A stretch of 64,000 nt of DNA from Hemileia vastatrix (GCA_030280995.1 JASXTE010000008.1:6715001-6779000); one strand, 5' to 3'. Numbered from the stretch's first letter, positions 1-10,932 are shown. The notes: generated by a model not told the origin, from the letters alone. Made by a program: numbers and translations.

Positions 1-343
1 CTTTTTCATATGAAATCAAGACTGGGGAGATGACACAATATTTGGGGGTGATATCCACTTTCTCAATGATATTCATTTTCAATAATGTTTCAATATTATC
101 TTCAATATCTTTTCTTTTTGATGGAAAAGCAGGATATGGTTTTTTCTTAAGGGTAGGAGGAATATCACTCAAATTACAGGATAAGGTAATTTTCATCTCT
201 TCCTGAACAATTCCCAAGACATGAGAACCATGAGCAAAAGCCATAGGGAAAGAGGTAATAGAGGCAACAATAGAATTCTTTTGTTCACTAGCCAACTGAT
301 CACCAAAAGAAGGAGTATTTATTTCATGTAATAAATCATCCAT
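1..343 (-). pseudogene. Element A pol, start of reverse transcriptase (leaves window)
   Basis: Minus-strand translation continues from the protease segment after one in-frame TAA. It resembles the linker and RT N-terminus of element E: the linker with AHGSH, then KKKPYP, the KRKDIEDN block and KYCVISPV of RT motif 1. The catalytic palm lies outside the window. The stop separating it from the protease segment makes this copy non-functional as a Gag-Pol polyprotein unless read through. Confidence 0.8.
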
Positions 344-1564
344 TTAAGTTGTTGTTCTACCTTTACACTGGATCAGTGAGTTACAAGATTTCAACAAATG
401 CAAAGAAGTTCTAGGAGAGGAAATTTTGAATTTCCTTTTCCCATTCATTCCTAAGGTAAAGCAATTATTTGCTGGGTCCAGTTTCACACCAAACATGGTT
501 AAAATATCATTTCCCATAATAAACCAATTGCTTAAATTATCATTTTGCATGACAACAAACTCACAAACAGCTCTGAAAAAACCACCATTATATTTGAAGA
601 ATACAGAGGTTTTGTATTTGCCAATAGGAAATAAGGTAGAACCATACCCTCTCCATTTTTCAGAAGTTATAGGTAATAATTTACTCAAATAATCCTTATC
701 CACTGAAGCCAAAGCTTTTTCAGATACTACACTTCCTCCAGCACCAGAATCAAGAACTACATCAACATTTTTACTATTAATGATAACAGGTGCCTTTAAA
801 GGGGATATAGGAATAGAATTGTTAGTAATATCTTTAATTATCTCAGCATTTTCTACTGAAGATAAATTCAATACACAATCTTCAGATATATTATTTAAAT
901 AATGGACATCATGTTCCAACATTAAAACATCTTTAACAGATTCATTGTCATAGGATATATTACTTTCACAGTCACTGGAAGAATTTTTGACATCAAGTTC
1001 AACTTCATCAGTGTCTTCATTTTGTTCAACAAGATGAATTTTCTTGTCACAAACATGACCCTTCTGCCACGGTCTGTTACACTTATAACAAGTATTTGTT
1101 GCATATTTTTTAGGTGCAATTGGGGCAGAGGGTTTACCATATTTTTCTGGGAGCTTTGTAGAAGGTTTATTCTGATCATTATAAGATTTACCAAGGTAAT
1201 TCTTTGGTTCATATCTATGGTTGAGCAGTACTTCATTACAGATATTAAGAAAAGAAGAATTTTCCCTTACATGTTCAGTTCTAGCCACAATCAAATCCCT
1301 AAGAGAATTTGGTAATTTATACAAGATTTTATCTCTCCAAATATCATAATCCATCTTTGGATCAATTGCTCTAAGAATTTTAGTTACTTTCATCAGAAAA
1401 ACAATGGGCTTTTCAACAGAGGAGGATACATATCTAGTATTCTCATACAGTCTCTGCTGAGCTAACCTGAATTTTGAACCACCAAACTGATTCTCAATCA
1501 AGGATTTCCAATCATTCCATGTATAATGATTGTTATCTAAAAGAACAGATTCATACCACATCAA
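344..1564 (-). pseudogene. Element A gag C-terminal half with zinc knuckle, and aspartic protease
   Basis: 406 codons are open. The N-terminal third is capsid-like and matches element E (KDLIVART-type segment). It is followed by a zinc knuckle, CYKCNRPWQKGHVC, of the CX2C...GHXC form seen in chromoviruses rather than the CX2CX4HX4C form. An acidic linker follows, then a retropepsin motif VVLDSGAGGSVVS with the DSG catalytic triad intact. The ATG at 1564 is internal; the frame is really the continuation of the upstream gag frame, broken by stops at about 1565-1882. An intact element would carry this region inside Gag-Pol. Confidence 0.85.
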
Positions 1565-2676
1565 GGCTACATTGGAAAATAAAGAAATTAGCTTAGAAAC
1601 AATTTCCTCATCAGGTAGTTTATAAGATCTCTTTAAATTATCAATTCTTTGGATAAAGTGTTGCCAATCAGAGGAAGAATCACCATCAAAGGTAGGATAT
1701 TGGTCTAACTAAGGCCAATTCTTCTGACTACTGGGATGGTCCACTTTTTGGTTTGAATTATTCATTATTAATAATTCCTGAAGATTAGCCAGGTGTTCAG
1801 AAATTTCATTATTTACAGAAACAGCTGGTGCATGACCATCACAAGATTTTTTGCTAGTAGCAAAAGATTTTACAGACTCATTTTAAGTTTGTTTAATGGT
1901 TGAAATATGAGGAAGAAAGGATGAACTTTGCTCAGGTTTTTTCCCTTTATTTTTATGCAGCTTATTGACAGAAATCTCATTTAATTCATTATTGATGGTT
2001 AAGGTTGATAACTTTTCCTGCAGGTCAGACACATAGTTTCTTATTCTTTGAATTTCAGACATCTGGTCATTTACCTTTGCAAGAGATAGAACATTTCTGT
2101 CCTCAGAAACTGAGTGTTTGGTACTTAGTGCATGGAAATCATTTTTTAGCTTTTTAAACTCATTTTGCAGAGATTTTATTTCATTTTTGAATGAATAATT
2201 TTCTTCAATAAGGGGTTTCAATTCACTCAAGGTCTTATGTAGGCTGATATTTCTATCTGAGATAGCTCTATGGTCACTTGTTATTTGTTTTTGTTGACTA
2301 AGAACAATATTCAAGGTTTCTTTGATTTTTAAATAAGCTGTATCTTGTACAGAAGAACTCACTTTACATTGCAAGTGTAAATTATTTAATCTATCATTTT
2401 CATGGATTAACACATCTCTCACATGTTTGTCTTTCACAAAATTAAAATCAAGGGTATCTTTCAATATTTCCTCAGAAGTTTTTTCAATTAAGGTATAGAT
2501 TTCAGGGGGAACAGAATCATTTTTAATTGCAAGAGAAGGATTAATTAAAGAAGTAGAAGTTAAATGTAAAGGTTCATCAAATGACAATTTGCTAATTACA
2601 TCAATAGGGCTACTAGTTACAGGAAGCTGTCTTTTAACAGGTTTAACTGTTCTTTCACCATGTTCAATAATATTAC

Positions 2677-2734
2677 CTGCAGAAGAAGATTTATTAGAAA
2701 ACATACCCAAGTGACTATCAACCAAATTACTTAC
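2677..2734 (-). other. Putative gag intron 2 in element A (58 nt)
   Basis: Minus strand: donor ATG|GTAAGT, branch-like TTCTAATAA, acceptor TTCTTCTGCAG. Segments at the same position in D and E are also exactly 58 nt; in B it is 52 nt. Splicing in A joins TG to GTAA and gives Trp-stop, the same end as the unspliced second frame. Confidence 0.55.
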
Positions 2735-3108
2735 CATGGCAGAGGAGGAAACTTCCCCTGGGACTGGGTTTGGGATTGTGCTTGGGCCTTCTTTCTCCTG
2801 CCTTGTTGGTAGGGATGAGGAGGTGGATGGAAATTGGGTGTTCTGGATGGGCCAGGCTGATGATGAGGAGGGTTTTGCACATTCTGTTGGTAGTGACTCA
2901 TTAGATAATCCCATTTCCATTGCTCTACTTCCATAGTATTTGGATTTTGGATGGTTGAGCTGGGTGGCTGTGAAGGTTGAGCCTGAAACTGAGGCTGATT
3001 TGGAGGCAACTGAGGAGGGGCCTGGGCCTGAATCTGGTTCCTGAGTTCTTGAACCTGATCCCACAAGGTGTCTACCTTTGCTTTGTACATCATATTTTCT
3101 GTCTTCAA
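2731..3108 (-). CDS. Element A second gag reading frame: coiled-coil, Trp/Pro-rich, Arg-rich tail
   Basis: This frame overlaps the long gag frame (+1 relative to it). It encodes a coiled-coil stretch (KAKVDTLWDQVQELR), a Pro/Gln-rich linker, a Trp motif (WKWDYL), a PGPSRT segment, HPYQQGRRKK, and ends PLPW at TGG-TAA. The same order of motifs is present in elements B (35264-35656), D (25440-25613) and E (54741-55253). In the HIKEL segment three of four A/E differences are at third positions of this frame, so this frame looks like the constrained one. One in-frame TAA lies just upstream where E has a Lys codon, so copy A is probably dead. Expression would need removal of the 3274-3337 intron. 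Confidence 0.6.
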   Translation of the reverse strand: MKTENMMYKAKVDTLWDQVQELRNQIQAQAPPQLPPNQPQFQAQPSQPPSSTIQNPNTMEVEQWKWDYLMSHYQQNVQNPPHHQPGPSRTPNFHPPPHPYQQGRRKKAQAQSQTQSQGKFPPLPW

Positions 3109-3273
3109 CTCTTTTATATGACTGGATAGGTTGCTGATTTGTTGTGGCAGAGGAAGCTTTTATATTTTGAAGCCTTTTGGAAGACCTTCTTGAGGCACTA
3201 GAGGCTTTACTTCCTTCTGTGCTACTGGGGGAAGGGGGTTTGGTTTGTTTACATTTCCTGTCATTTCCACATC

Positions 3274-3337
3274 CTGCAGTATGTGAATTCTTTGTGTTAG
3301 CATAAGATTTTTTATGTACAACTTTAGAAGAACTTAC
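3274..3337 (-). other. Putative gag intron 1 in element A (64 nt)
   Basis: Minus strand: donor GTAAGT, branch-like TGCTAACAC, acceptor ACTGCAG. The homologous segment in E (54674-54731) is 58 nt, and B has a related but damaged version. Both lengths are 3n+1, so splicing moves translation from the long gag frame to the second frame. Confidence 0.6.
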
Positions 3338-3412
3338 AGTGTCAGCATCATAGTCAATTTCAATTTCATCCACTTGCATGTTATCCATTTTGTCAGCCAA
3401 ATTGTTGGACAT

Positions 3413-4093
3413 ACTAGTGGGAAGATTTTAATTTACTTCTTATTTTTTAAAAAAAAATAATAATAATAAAAGTTAGTTAATAATTTCTCCAAATAATAAA
3501 AAAAAAATTTATTAATTAAATTATAGAAAAAAATTTTCAATATAAAGTAATAATTATAAAAAATTAATTTTAAAAAAAAATGGATTGCAAGGTTAAATTG
3601 GGAATAAACAATCAAGTTAATTCAACCAATTAATTACCAATATTAAATATGGCAATATATTTGGGACTAAGCACAAAGTACTTTTAAGTCAACCAAAATT
3701 AACAATAATTAATAATATAAAAAAAATTAAATTAATAATTCAATTTGTATTAATAAAAAATGTCAATTCTTCTAGGACTAAGAGGATTTAACACTCTATA
3801 ATGGTCAACTAGGAAAAAAAGTTTAATAATTGAACACTTACACTCAGTGAATCAGCAATTAAGCGACAATCAATGTTATTGCAGTAAAAATATAGTAATA
3901 TGAGTGAGAGGTGCAAAGGTGAACTTACTATAGTGATCAAAAAATCACTTCAAAATAATATAAGAATTAATATAATATAAACCTAAGAAATCGAACCCAA
4001 GTTCAAAACACTGTCGCGGCAAAAGTTTTGTTTTTTGCTGGGTGGTCCGTGCGTTTTGTCATTCGTCGCCAGGCTCAATTGTCGTCGTCGTTT
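3413..4093 (-). other. Element A 5' untranslated leader
   Basis: AT-rich, with no supported gene. On the minus strand it holds scattered GTTGAC and GTCC motifs like those repeated in the leader of element E, and a purine/pyrimidine-biased stretch near the PBS. Confidence 0.5.
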
Positions 4094-4106
4094 GGAAAGG
4101 TCCCCA
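4094..4106 (-). promoter_or_regulatory. Primer-binding-site candidate of element A
   Basis: Minus strand TGGGGACCTTTCC starts two bases after the LTR end (...CGACA-AC). Element B has TGGGGTCTTTCC in the same place. It begins with TGG, as needed to pair with a tRNA CCA end. The primer tRNA is not identified here. Confidence 0.55.
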
Positions 4107-4108
4107 GT

Positions 4109-5241
4109 TGTCGGTCAGTTGTCTAGAAGAAGGTAAGGAAAAGAGGAGAAAAGGAGGAAAAAAGGAGGAGGACAAGGGAAAAGATAAAAGAAATAAACTA
4201 TAATAGAATATTTAATTTATTTAAAAGGAAAACAACGGCGAGTAACTTGAGAGATGACAAAACTTAGACTTTATTAATAATAATATTATTTAAGGTAAGG
4301 GTTCTGCGCGGCAAACACTTTTAATTACTATCAGACTTAAAGCAACCTTTAAATTGTTATATAGAATTTTAATTAGAATTGTATTACTAATAAAAAATAT
4401 AAACGTAATAAAATTGTATTTAATTTGTGGAGTGTATAATAAGTGATGAGGCTACAGGGGATTATCCAAGGCCCTTTTATAGGCAATGGGTCCTCTGAAG
4501 CGCCACTATATTTGTAAATACAATAATTAGAATAGAATAAAACAAATATATCAAAGAGTAAATGAAACATAACAATGTAGAGAAAAATATGAAACAAATA
4601 ATTAAAACCCCAATTAAGAATCCAATTTTCCTGCCATTAATTCCCAAATCAGTAAGTAAAAATAGTGAATAACTAAACAAGATTGGAACATAGGAACTAT
4701 GAGAAAAATAATTCCAAACAGATGGTACAGTCTGATTTAAGGATATTTTAAGTGAAACAAAAAATACTTTGACGCAACAAACATGTAATTAATCTTAATT
4801 TAGTATAAATTAATTAATTGGTTTTTCCTGACACAATTAAGGGTCAAAAGTAGCATCATTAATTATTTTTTAGTATTATATGAAAGGTGTTATTTAATAT
4901 ATAAATTTAAATAATTAATTTACATATATTATAAGTCAATTTTACACTTATAATTATAATATATGTTTTTTAATTAATTAAATATAAATTTATAATTATT
5001 AAATAACATAAAAATGCGCCATTATTTGTAGAATATATTATATTATGTTCAATTTAAATGTATATAAAAATTTATATAACCAATAAAATTAATATAACAC
5101 TTGTATATAATAAAATACTTATATAATTTTATTATGCAATAAAATATTAATTTATATTCATTAAATACAACTCTTACACACTCTTTCAGGTTTTATAAGT
5201 TACATATCATTTACTGGACTCCTGGAATAGCCTGGCTGACA
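4109..5241 (-). repeat. 5' LTR of element A (about 1133 bp)
   Basis: Minus strand starts TGTCAGCCAGGCTA and ends CTGACCGACA. The same termini are found in the solo LTR at 28819-30096 and in the fragment at 5242-5277. A TATA-like block (GCCTTTATAGG, read on +) near 4470 with flanking AGGGGATTATCC is shared with the solo copy and marks the promoter/R region. Confidence 0.8.
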
Positions 5242-5277
5242 CCTCTTCTCTTATCTCTTCTAGACGACTGACCGACA
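5242..5277 (+). repeat. 3' tail of a plus-strand A-type LTR
   Basis: The segment ends CTTCTAGACGACTGACCGACA-like, matching the A-type LTR 3' end. It lies head-to-head with element A and interrupts the C-type LTR that continues at 5278. Confidence 0.6.
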
Positions 5278-5757
5278 GAAGCCATTTCTGGCATAAAGAA
5301 CAACAAATTTGAAAAGTGTTATTTTTATGCATTTTAGTAGCCAAATCAATAGTCCTAATTAAGACAAATTGATCTGTAAAAGAGAATTTTAAATATTATT
5401 AAATTTATAGCACATATAATCATCTTTAAGTGATTTAAAGCGCATTTCTTGTTTTTTTACATAAAACAATGAAAACAACAGCTTTAAGTGTACTTAAAAA
5501 TTAGGTAGCCTTATATTTAAGGTTCTTAAGATTACCCTTACATATTCCAGCTTAATATTAAGTGCATAAGACTTATAAAAAGTGGATATATGCGTGTATA
5601 TAAGGTGTTATAATGGCATATTCTGTATATTATCATAAATTTATTTATGTATACAATTTGTGTACTCTAATTTATTGCTCCCATGTATAGTCCATGTGTT
5701 TAACATAACTTATAAGTACTTTTTACTCAGTCCTGGGGATATCCAAGCTGACAGAGA
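5278..5757 (-). repeat. C-type LTR, 5' fragment
   Basis: Minus strand starts TGTCAGCTTGGATATCCCC and runs to CAGAAATGGCTTC. It matches, with point changes, 27217-27278 plus 37366-37790 of the complete solo C LTR. It is cut at 5278 by an A-type LTR. Confidence 0.8.
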
Positions 5758-6825
5758 GTTTCCCTTCCACCTTATCCGATGTTTTGCCTTCTCAAAACTT
5801 TATTTTTTTATTTAGGTTAACTTTTTTTTCACAGCATAGCATAGCATTTCATTTTACCTTATTTTATCTTATTTTATTTTATTTTATCTTATCTTATCTT
5901 ATCCTATCCTTTTTTGTTTTGTTTTACTTTACTTTATTTTGTTTAATCTCATTTCATTGCATGGGTTTAACATCATTTTTCTTTTCTTCTTTACTTGTTA
6001 TATTACAAGAATGAAAATATGAAAATGATTTTTATTTTATTTTTTTAAAGTGGTAAGTTGCTTGAGTGCCTTCTTTTTACCATCATTTGTAGCAGCACAC
6101 AGTTCATACTGTAGACCTGCCAAAAAGGTTAAGTGTGATTTTACAACACATGACCTAATTTCCATTATAGACTTAAATCAAAGGGTCAGAAAAAATTTAG
6201 AAAATGTTTTACTTTGCATGCAACTTGGTAAGCTAAAATTAGAGAGAAAGAAAATATATATATATATATAAACTTAAAAAATAAAATAAAATAAAAAGAG
6301 TGAGAGAACACACTGTGAAAAGAAAAAAAAGTGTGTGAATGATGTCAAATGCTTAAGAATAGGTGGTTTGTACAGTCCAGTTATGTATAAGTGGGTCCCT
6401 TCTTTCCACAAATGTTTTTCAATAGGGTTTGCTTCTGATGAACTATTTATTTACTCATGTTCTTTAGCTACTCATACTCTGTTATAGCCATTTTTTTATT
6501 TATTTTTATTTCTTACAATCTCACCCAACAAGGGGCATGAAGGACCAAACAAGCATAAGTATTTACGTCTGGGTGATCACTAAAAGGAAGAAAACAGCCA
6601 GGCAATGGCAGGGAAATATGTTAGTTGGAAAAAATGTGAGGGATTAACTCATGAGGGGAAGGTTGTTTATAAATCTTTTTGTATTTAGTAGGAGATTTGA
6701 AACATTTTACATGATAGGAGAATGAGATAGTAAATAAGAAGTACTGTGAGAGATTGTGTGGTTTTTTGCAGTCTGTAAGAGAGTGGCTATAATATCTGAG
6801 TGTGCCTTGCAAAAGAGGAGTATCA
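5758..6825. other. Low-complexity intergenic stretch
   Basis: It contains a pyrimidine-rich pentamer array (TTTTA/TCTTA units, about 5840-5950), a short (TA)n at 6252-6271 and several A runs. A 73-codon open frame at 6050-6271 has no recognisable homology and poor context. I see no gene. Confidence 0.5.
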
Positions 6826-7254
6826 CTACGCACCAAGATATCCCTGATGGAAGTATCCAGCACAATTTAGGGATATTCTAGGGAGGTACATAAGGTTAGA
6901 AAAATAAATGTAAGAAAATTAAGTGCAAGAAAGGTAAGTGTAAGAAAAATCATTTGCAACCATAAGATTTTTTTTTCAAAAAAAAAATCTTTGTAAAAAA
7001 ACAGAAAAAAAATTGAAATATAAAATCATTTTCTAGAGAAAAAATAAAAATAAAAATAACAATTTCTCTTGGTTGCAAGATAGTATTTTTCTTGCACTTA
7101 TTTTTCTCACATATTTTTTGCCTATATTTTCCTTACACATATTTTTCTTGCACATATTTTTCTTACACATATTTTTCTATCCTTAAGTCCCTTCTTACAA
7201 TATCCTCAACTCATGCTGAATATACCAATAAGGGATATCATACTTGGTGCATAG
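6826..7254. mobile_element. Foldback/MITE-like element with ~120-bp imperfect inverted arms
   Basis: The left arm starts ACTACGCACCAAG and the right arm, reverse-complemented, starts ACTATGCACCAAG. The arms stay alignable through ATATCCCT, a GGATATT block, GGAC(A/T)TAAGG and tandem TGTAAGAAAAAT units, to an A/T-rich centre near 6970-7050. There is no coding capacity. The copia element inserted at its right edge (CATAG target). Confidence 0.65.
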
Positions 7255-7378
7255 TATTGGAAGGCTACTGAGTTCACACTTTTAGGAAAGGATATTGCTC
7301 TCAATTTTATTACTTTACTCATTGTGGTGTTTGCTAACTATATACATGGTGATACTGCAGTGTAGTCAACACCTAAAA
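7255..7378 (-). repeat. Copia 3' LTR (124 bp)
   Basis: It matches the right LTR in sequence and length. Minus strand begins TGTT/TTTTAGGTGTTGACTA and ends CTCAGTAGCCTTCCAATA. The internal side has a purine-rich GAGTGGGCAGG that may be the polypurine tract. Confidence 0.8.
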
Positions 7379-7685
7379 CCTGCCCACTCAACAAGATTCC
7401 AGTGCTTTTGCTATTATAAAGGGATAACAAATTAGAGATGGAAAAAAAAATTTGAAGAGAGAGAGGAGAAAAAGGTTCACAGAAATGTGGAGGCTGAGGA
7501 TGGAAGACATTTTATGATAGCTTATACCAGACTCAGAACTTTGCATCCACTTTCATGGCATTGTTTATTTAGTGGTTTTGTCATTATATTGGCTTTTTGC
7601 TCTTTAGTGGGAACCCATTCAATGATTTCTTTCTTTTGTGTAGTTGTTCCTTGATAAAATTAAATTCCTTGTTTCTGTGTTGAGT
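7379..7685 (-). other. Copia 3' untranslated region
   Basis: No coding support. It lies between the RNase H end and the 3' LTR and carries an A-rich/GAGAGAG block near 7440-7480. Confidence 0.5.
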
Positions 7686-8400
7686 TCATTTGTTGGATGA
7701 ATCATCAGTTGAGACTTTGATGAAGGCTTGGTTATTGCACATTATTTTGAAAGGACCATCATAGCCCACCAGTTTGTAAAGTAAATTTTGGATCCATAGT
7801 CCCATTCTGGTTGCTGCTCCCAGCGCCATGTATTCAGCATGACAAGTTGATGAGGCAGCTGATGGAATATGTTTTGAGGTCCAATATACTAGTGCATTGT
7901 TGAGGGTTATGACCATGCCACCTGTTGATTGTGAAAATTCACTGCCCCAGTTGGAATCAGAGAATAAATTTAGAGGAGGATATGAATCTGTTATTGGAAA
8001 ACATTAGTTTCATATTGAAAGTGTAGAATAAATAACCTAGAAGGTGCTTTAAGGCCCTCAAGTGTTCTTTTTTGGGCCTCTTGGAGTGTCTGGTGATTGG
8101 ATTGACGGTGAATCTTAGATTGGGGCAAGTAGCCCTAGCTACATATGTAAAAGATCCTATGAGTGATAGATACTCATCGGGATCAAGGGGTTCAATGGAT
8201 GTGTCTGTGCTGGCAAGATTGATGTTTTTTGGAAGAGGCTGATGATACAGAAGGCATTTAGGGTGATATTTGTCTATTATTTTATCAATTAGATCTGGTT
8301 GACTAAGTAGGAAACTTTTTTTAACATCTTCTACTTTGATGCCTATGATTCCAGATAAGTTTTCTTGCCATATGATGGTGAGGGATTTTTGTAGGTCTAT
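7686..8400 (-). pseudogene. Copia RNase H and RT C-terminal remnant
   Basis: The distal part reads YWTSKHIPSAASSTCHAEYMAL, matching the copia RNase H signature (W.S..Q..VA.SS.EAEY.A) with substitutions, then NLL and CNNQAFIKV, matching the D-NQ-AI motif (here C-NNQ). Upstream, 7917-8400 holds frameshifted RT C-terminal sequence. Catalytic Asp to Asn in the last motif and frame breaks indicate decay. Confidence 0.75.
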
Positions 8401-8409
8401 CTCTAATTT

Positions 8410-8973
8410 TCAGAGGGTGGAAGTGCTGTCTGCAGTGATGAGGCTATCATCTACATGCACCCATATCATGGCTTTTGAACTCATGTTCCAGAGAAAGTAG
8501 ACACTTTTATTGTATCTTGAAATAATATAACCAATGCTCTTAAGTTGATTTCCAAAGTGTTTCCACCAGCAGTGTGCTTCTTGACAGGTGCCATATAGGG
8601 ATTTCTTCAGGCAATAGGCCTTCCCGTCCTGTGATCCAAAAGCAGGTGGTTCTTCAACCCATACTTCTTTGTCTATTGGGCTGTGTAAGTAGGCTGCAGT
8701 AACATCAAAGGAGTGCACAGGCCAGTTGTTTGTAGCTGAAATTATGGGTATCATGAGCTGGGCTGTGAATTATGCTGTTGGGGCAAAAGTGGAGGAGTAA
8801 TCAATGCCTTTGAATTGTCTGAATCCTTTTGCAATGTAGCAAGTTTTGAGATTCAAGTTGCCAGTCATTTTATCAATTTTTCTTTTTTGGAAAAACTCAT
8901 TTAGTAGCAAGAATGCAAGCATTGAGCAGTGGAAGTTCTCTGCTCCGTACATCCATTTTTGTGAGATTTTCAA
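8410..8973 (-). pseudogene. Copia reverse transcriptase (palm) remnant
   Basis: Two segments in adjacent frames: KGFRQFKGIDYSSTFAPTA (RT motif 1, 8770-8973), then FDVTAAYLHSPIDKEVWVE, CLKKSLYGTCQEAHCWW and WVHVDDSLI (8410-8754). These are the copia RT motifs A, LKKALYGLKQAPR and YVDD; here the last is HVDD and the LYGLKQ block is altered. A frame break at about 8760 splits it. Confidence 0.85.
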
Positions 8974-8977
8974 TTTC

Positions 8978-9190
8978 TTATTGGCAAGAATCTATCCATT
9001 CTTTGCTGTTTGTAGACTTTTCAGCTTCTTTATAGGACTTCAGAACATCAGTGACAAAGAAACCACAGTTTTCCAGAATTGATTGTGTTAAGTGATCCTG
9101 TTCCAGCATTTCTTCTTTCTCTTTAAAATCACCTAGGACTCTTTTTTCCGTCACATTGAGGGGGTTATTCACTAGGAAGTCAAGTGACAT
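8978..9190 (-). pseudogene. Copia linker between integrase and RT
   Basis: Translation gives DVLKSYKEAEKSTNSKEWIDS, which matches the copia segment before RT (PK.Y.EA..S..W..A). It has no catalytic residues and is separated by stops from the flanks. Confidence 0.6.
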
Positions 9191-9191
9191 T

Positions 9192-10128
9192 TTATTTTGA
9201 ATATTGGGAACTGAAGCTTGTTGAATTCCACTCTTGAAGGTTGTCCATGCAGATGCAATGAATTTTTTTGAGGAGGGATCCCAGAAGATTCAGCCCTTCA
9301 TTCCAAGTGGGTAACCAATTGTGTAGCACTTTTTGGCTCCTGTGTCTAACTTTTGACACTTTCCTCAGGGGTATGGAGATAAGCGGCTTCCCCAAATTTT
9401 TTGATTATATCTAGACAGTGTTCTAGGCTAAAAATGGATTCATATGGGGTTTTATCTTGTGTAGTTTTGTTTGGGACACTGTTGAGGATGAAAGAGGCCC
9501 ATTTGAAGGCAAAGATGCAGAAACATTTGGGAAGTTGCCTCATGAATAACATTTTTCTCCCTGATTCAGTGAGTATTCTGTTGTATTTCTCAATGTTGCC
9601 ATTCTTTTGGTGATAATATTGGAGGGATTTTTTATGGATGATTCTGCAGCTTGTCAGGAATGACTCCAGAGGTTTGTTACAGAATTAACCTCCCTTATTG
9701 GATCTGAAAAATTTTACTGAAGCACTGGTCTGTTTTTCCAGGTGTTGTATGATGTCACTAACCTGCTCAGCTGTCTCACTTTTGTTACAGAGTATGTGGC
9801 ACTCACTATATGATGTAGCTAGATATCAGATTCTGAGTGCATATAAGCCATTTTCAACTGATGTTTCCTCTATTGGACTTATCAAGTCTGCAGTGATAAT
9901 CTCCAGTTTATTTGGGTTTCTGCCTGTAGATTCCAGAAACACTTCCCAACAGCTTTTGCACGTTTGGAAGGCATCACAGATAATTTTTCTGGGAGGAAGC
10001 TTGTCTGGAAGACCTGTAGCCATTTTTCCACTGATCATTTTCCCTATTTGTTGGAGACTTGCATGTCCAAGTAGGCAGTGCCACTGGTACAGTATTTCTT
10101 CATCTTTTGTTCTCTTACAGGGCTCAGG
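9192..10128 (-). pseudogene. Copia integrase remnant
   Basis: From 10128 down: WHCLLGHASLQQI (zinc H..H), CKSCWEVF (C..C), IITADLISPI (first Asp), FFRSDKGG (second Asp, at about 9680), then a region near the third acidic residue (NGNIEKYNRIL), and KCFCIFAFKWASFILN..PNKTTQDKTPYE typical of copia integrase. Several stops and at least two frame changes break it. Confidence 0.8.
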
Positions 10129-10881
10129 TTAATTTAATGGCAGCTCTAAATGAAATATGTGTGGATCAATCATGTGATTCATTGCTTGTGAAATATATGG
10201 GTCAGGAAGACATCGACTAATTACATCTTGAACAGTTGCACAAGTAGATACAGAAAGGGGGCTAGGGGTGGTCCATATACAATTATTGGGGCTGAATTTA
10301 TCAATGAGGATGGTTTCCTGTTTGAATATAACATAAACGTCATTGGAAGAAGTTTTTAGCAGTCTTTCACCCCCTTTGATCTGTGATGCGGGTGAAATAA
10401 GTGTACCAGTTTCTTCTTTACAATAAAAGACTGGGTTAGTACTGATAACTTTCCCAGTCTCCCCAATGAAGCACAGTGTCCCTTTCCCTGTGATGTAGGG
10501 TTTGGTTCTATTAGTTGCTACCTTCATTGGCATTGGTATAACAAAAGGTAAAAAGTTTACTAAATCATCAAGTTTTCCAGAGAAGTGATGTGTGGTGCCA
10601 GTATCAAAGAGGGGTCCAGAAGACTGATTTGGCTGTATGTTAAGCTGTTGAAATTCTGTGGCAGTTGCCTCTGCTGAATTGTTGGTGATCTCCATTGCTT
10701 TGGCTTGCATTGGGGGATTATCACAAGGTGCAGTAGGGGGTGGGCATGATGGGGATGGAGCATTGGGAGGGCAGGAGGGGTATACTGGATGGTATGAGTC
10801 CATGCCATGTGGAGGTGGTGGAGGGAAGTTGAAATTGCAGCCAGAGGAAGTGGGGGGTAGGGACAATGGTTTTATGACCAT
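10129..10881 (-). pseudogene. Copia protease region
   Basis: 250 open codons: a Pro-rich N-terminus, then PLFDTGTTHHFSG (copia protease D-T/S-G followed by H), then a moderately conserved body with NPVFYC. It follows the gag zinc knuckle and precedes integrase, as in all copia elements. The start ATG is not meaningful; it was part of a gag-pol frame. Confidence 0.8.
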
Positions 10882-10932
10882 TGGATAAACCGGTTGTACA
10901 AATTTGGGAGCATATTTGGGTGTTCTTCAAGG

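Larger units (their letters stand above)
1883..3412 (-). pseudogene. Element A gag N-terminal half, 509 codons, containing two retained intron-like segments
   Basis: The start is at 3412, 3 bp downstream of a good acceptor-like CCCACTAG. The first ~25 residues are acidic (IDYD) and align with element E. The frame stays open through two intron-like segments: 3274-3337 (64 nt, GTAAGT...GCAG with a GCTAAC branch site) and 2677-2734 (58 nt, GTAAGT...GCAG with a TCTAAT branch site). The middle is Ser-rich low complexity. After about residue 240 the sequence becomes helical and coiled-coil-like and resembles element E. A stop at 1882 and more stops to 1565 separate it from the rest of gag. Confidence 0.75.
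1..5241 (-). mobile_element. Ty3/gypsy chromovirus-type element A, 5' part (LTR, leader, gag, protease, start of RT)
   Basis: Read on the minus strand, the element runs from an LTR at 5241 through a leader, gag, a zinc knuckle, an aspartic protease and the first part of reverse transcriptase, which leaves the window at base 1. The order gag-PR-RT and the close similarity to the complete element at 52754-61424 identify it as Ty3/gypsy. Several in-frame stops, between gag segments and before the pol segment, show it is inactive. Its 5' LTR end abuts an unrelated LTR tail at 5242, so it inserted into older repeat DNA. Confidence 0.9.

Noticed and set aside
3433..4680. Small hydrophobic minus-strand frames in the leader and LTR of element A
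   Set aside because: AT-rich low-complexity sequence translating to Phe/Leu/Tyr; no homologue in elements B or E.
6050..6271. 73-codon plus-strand frame
   Set aside because: No recognisable similarity, ends in a TA repeat, no neighbouring support.
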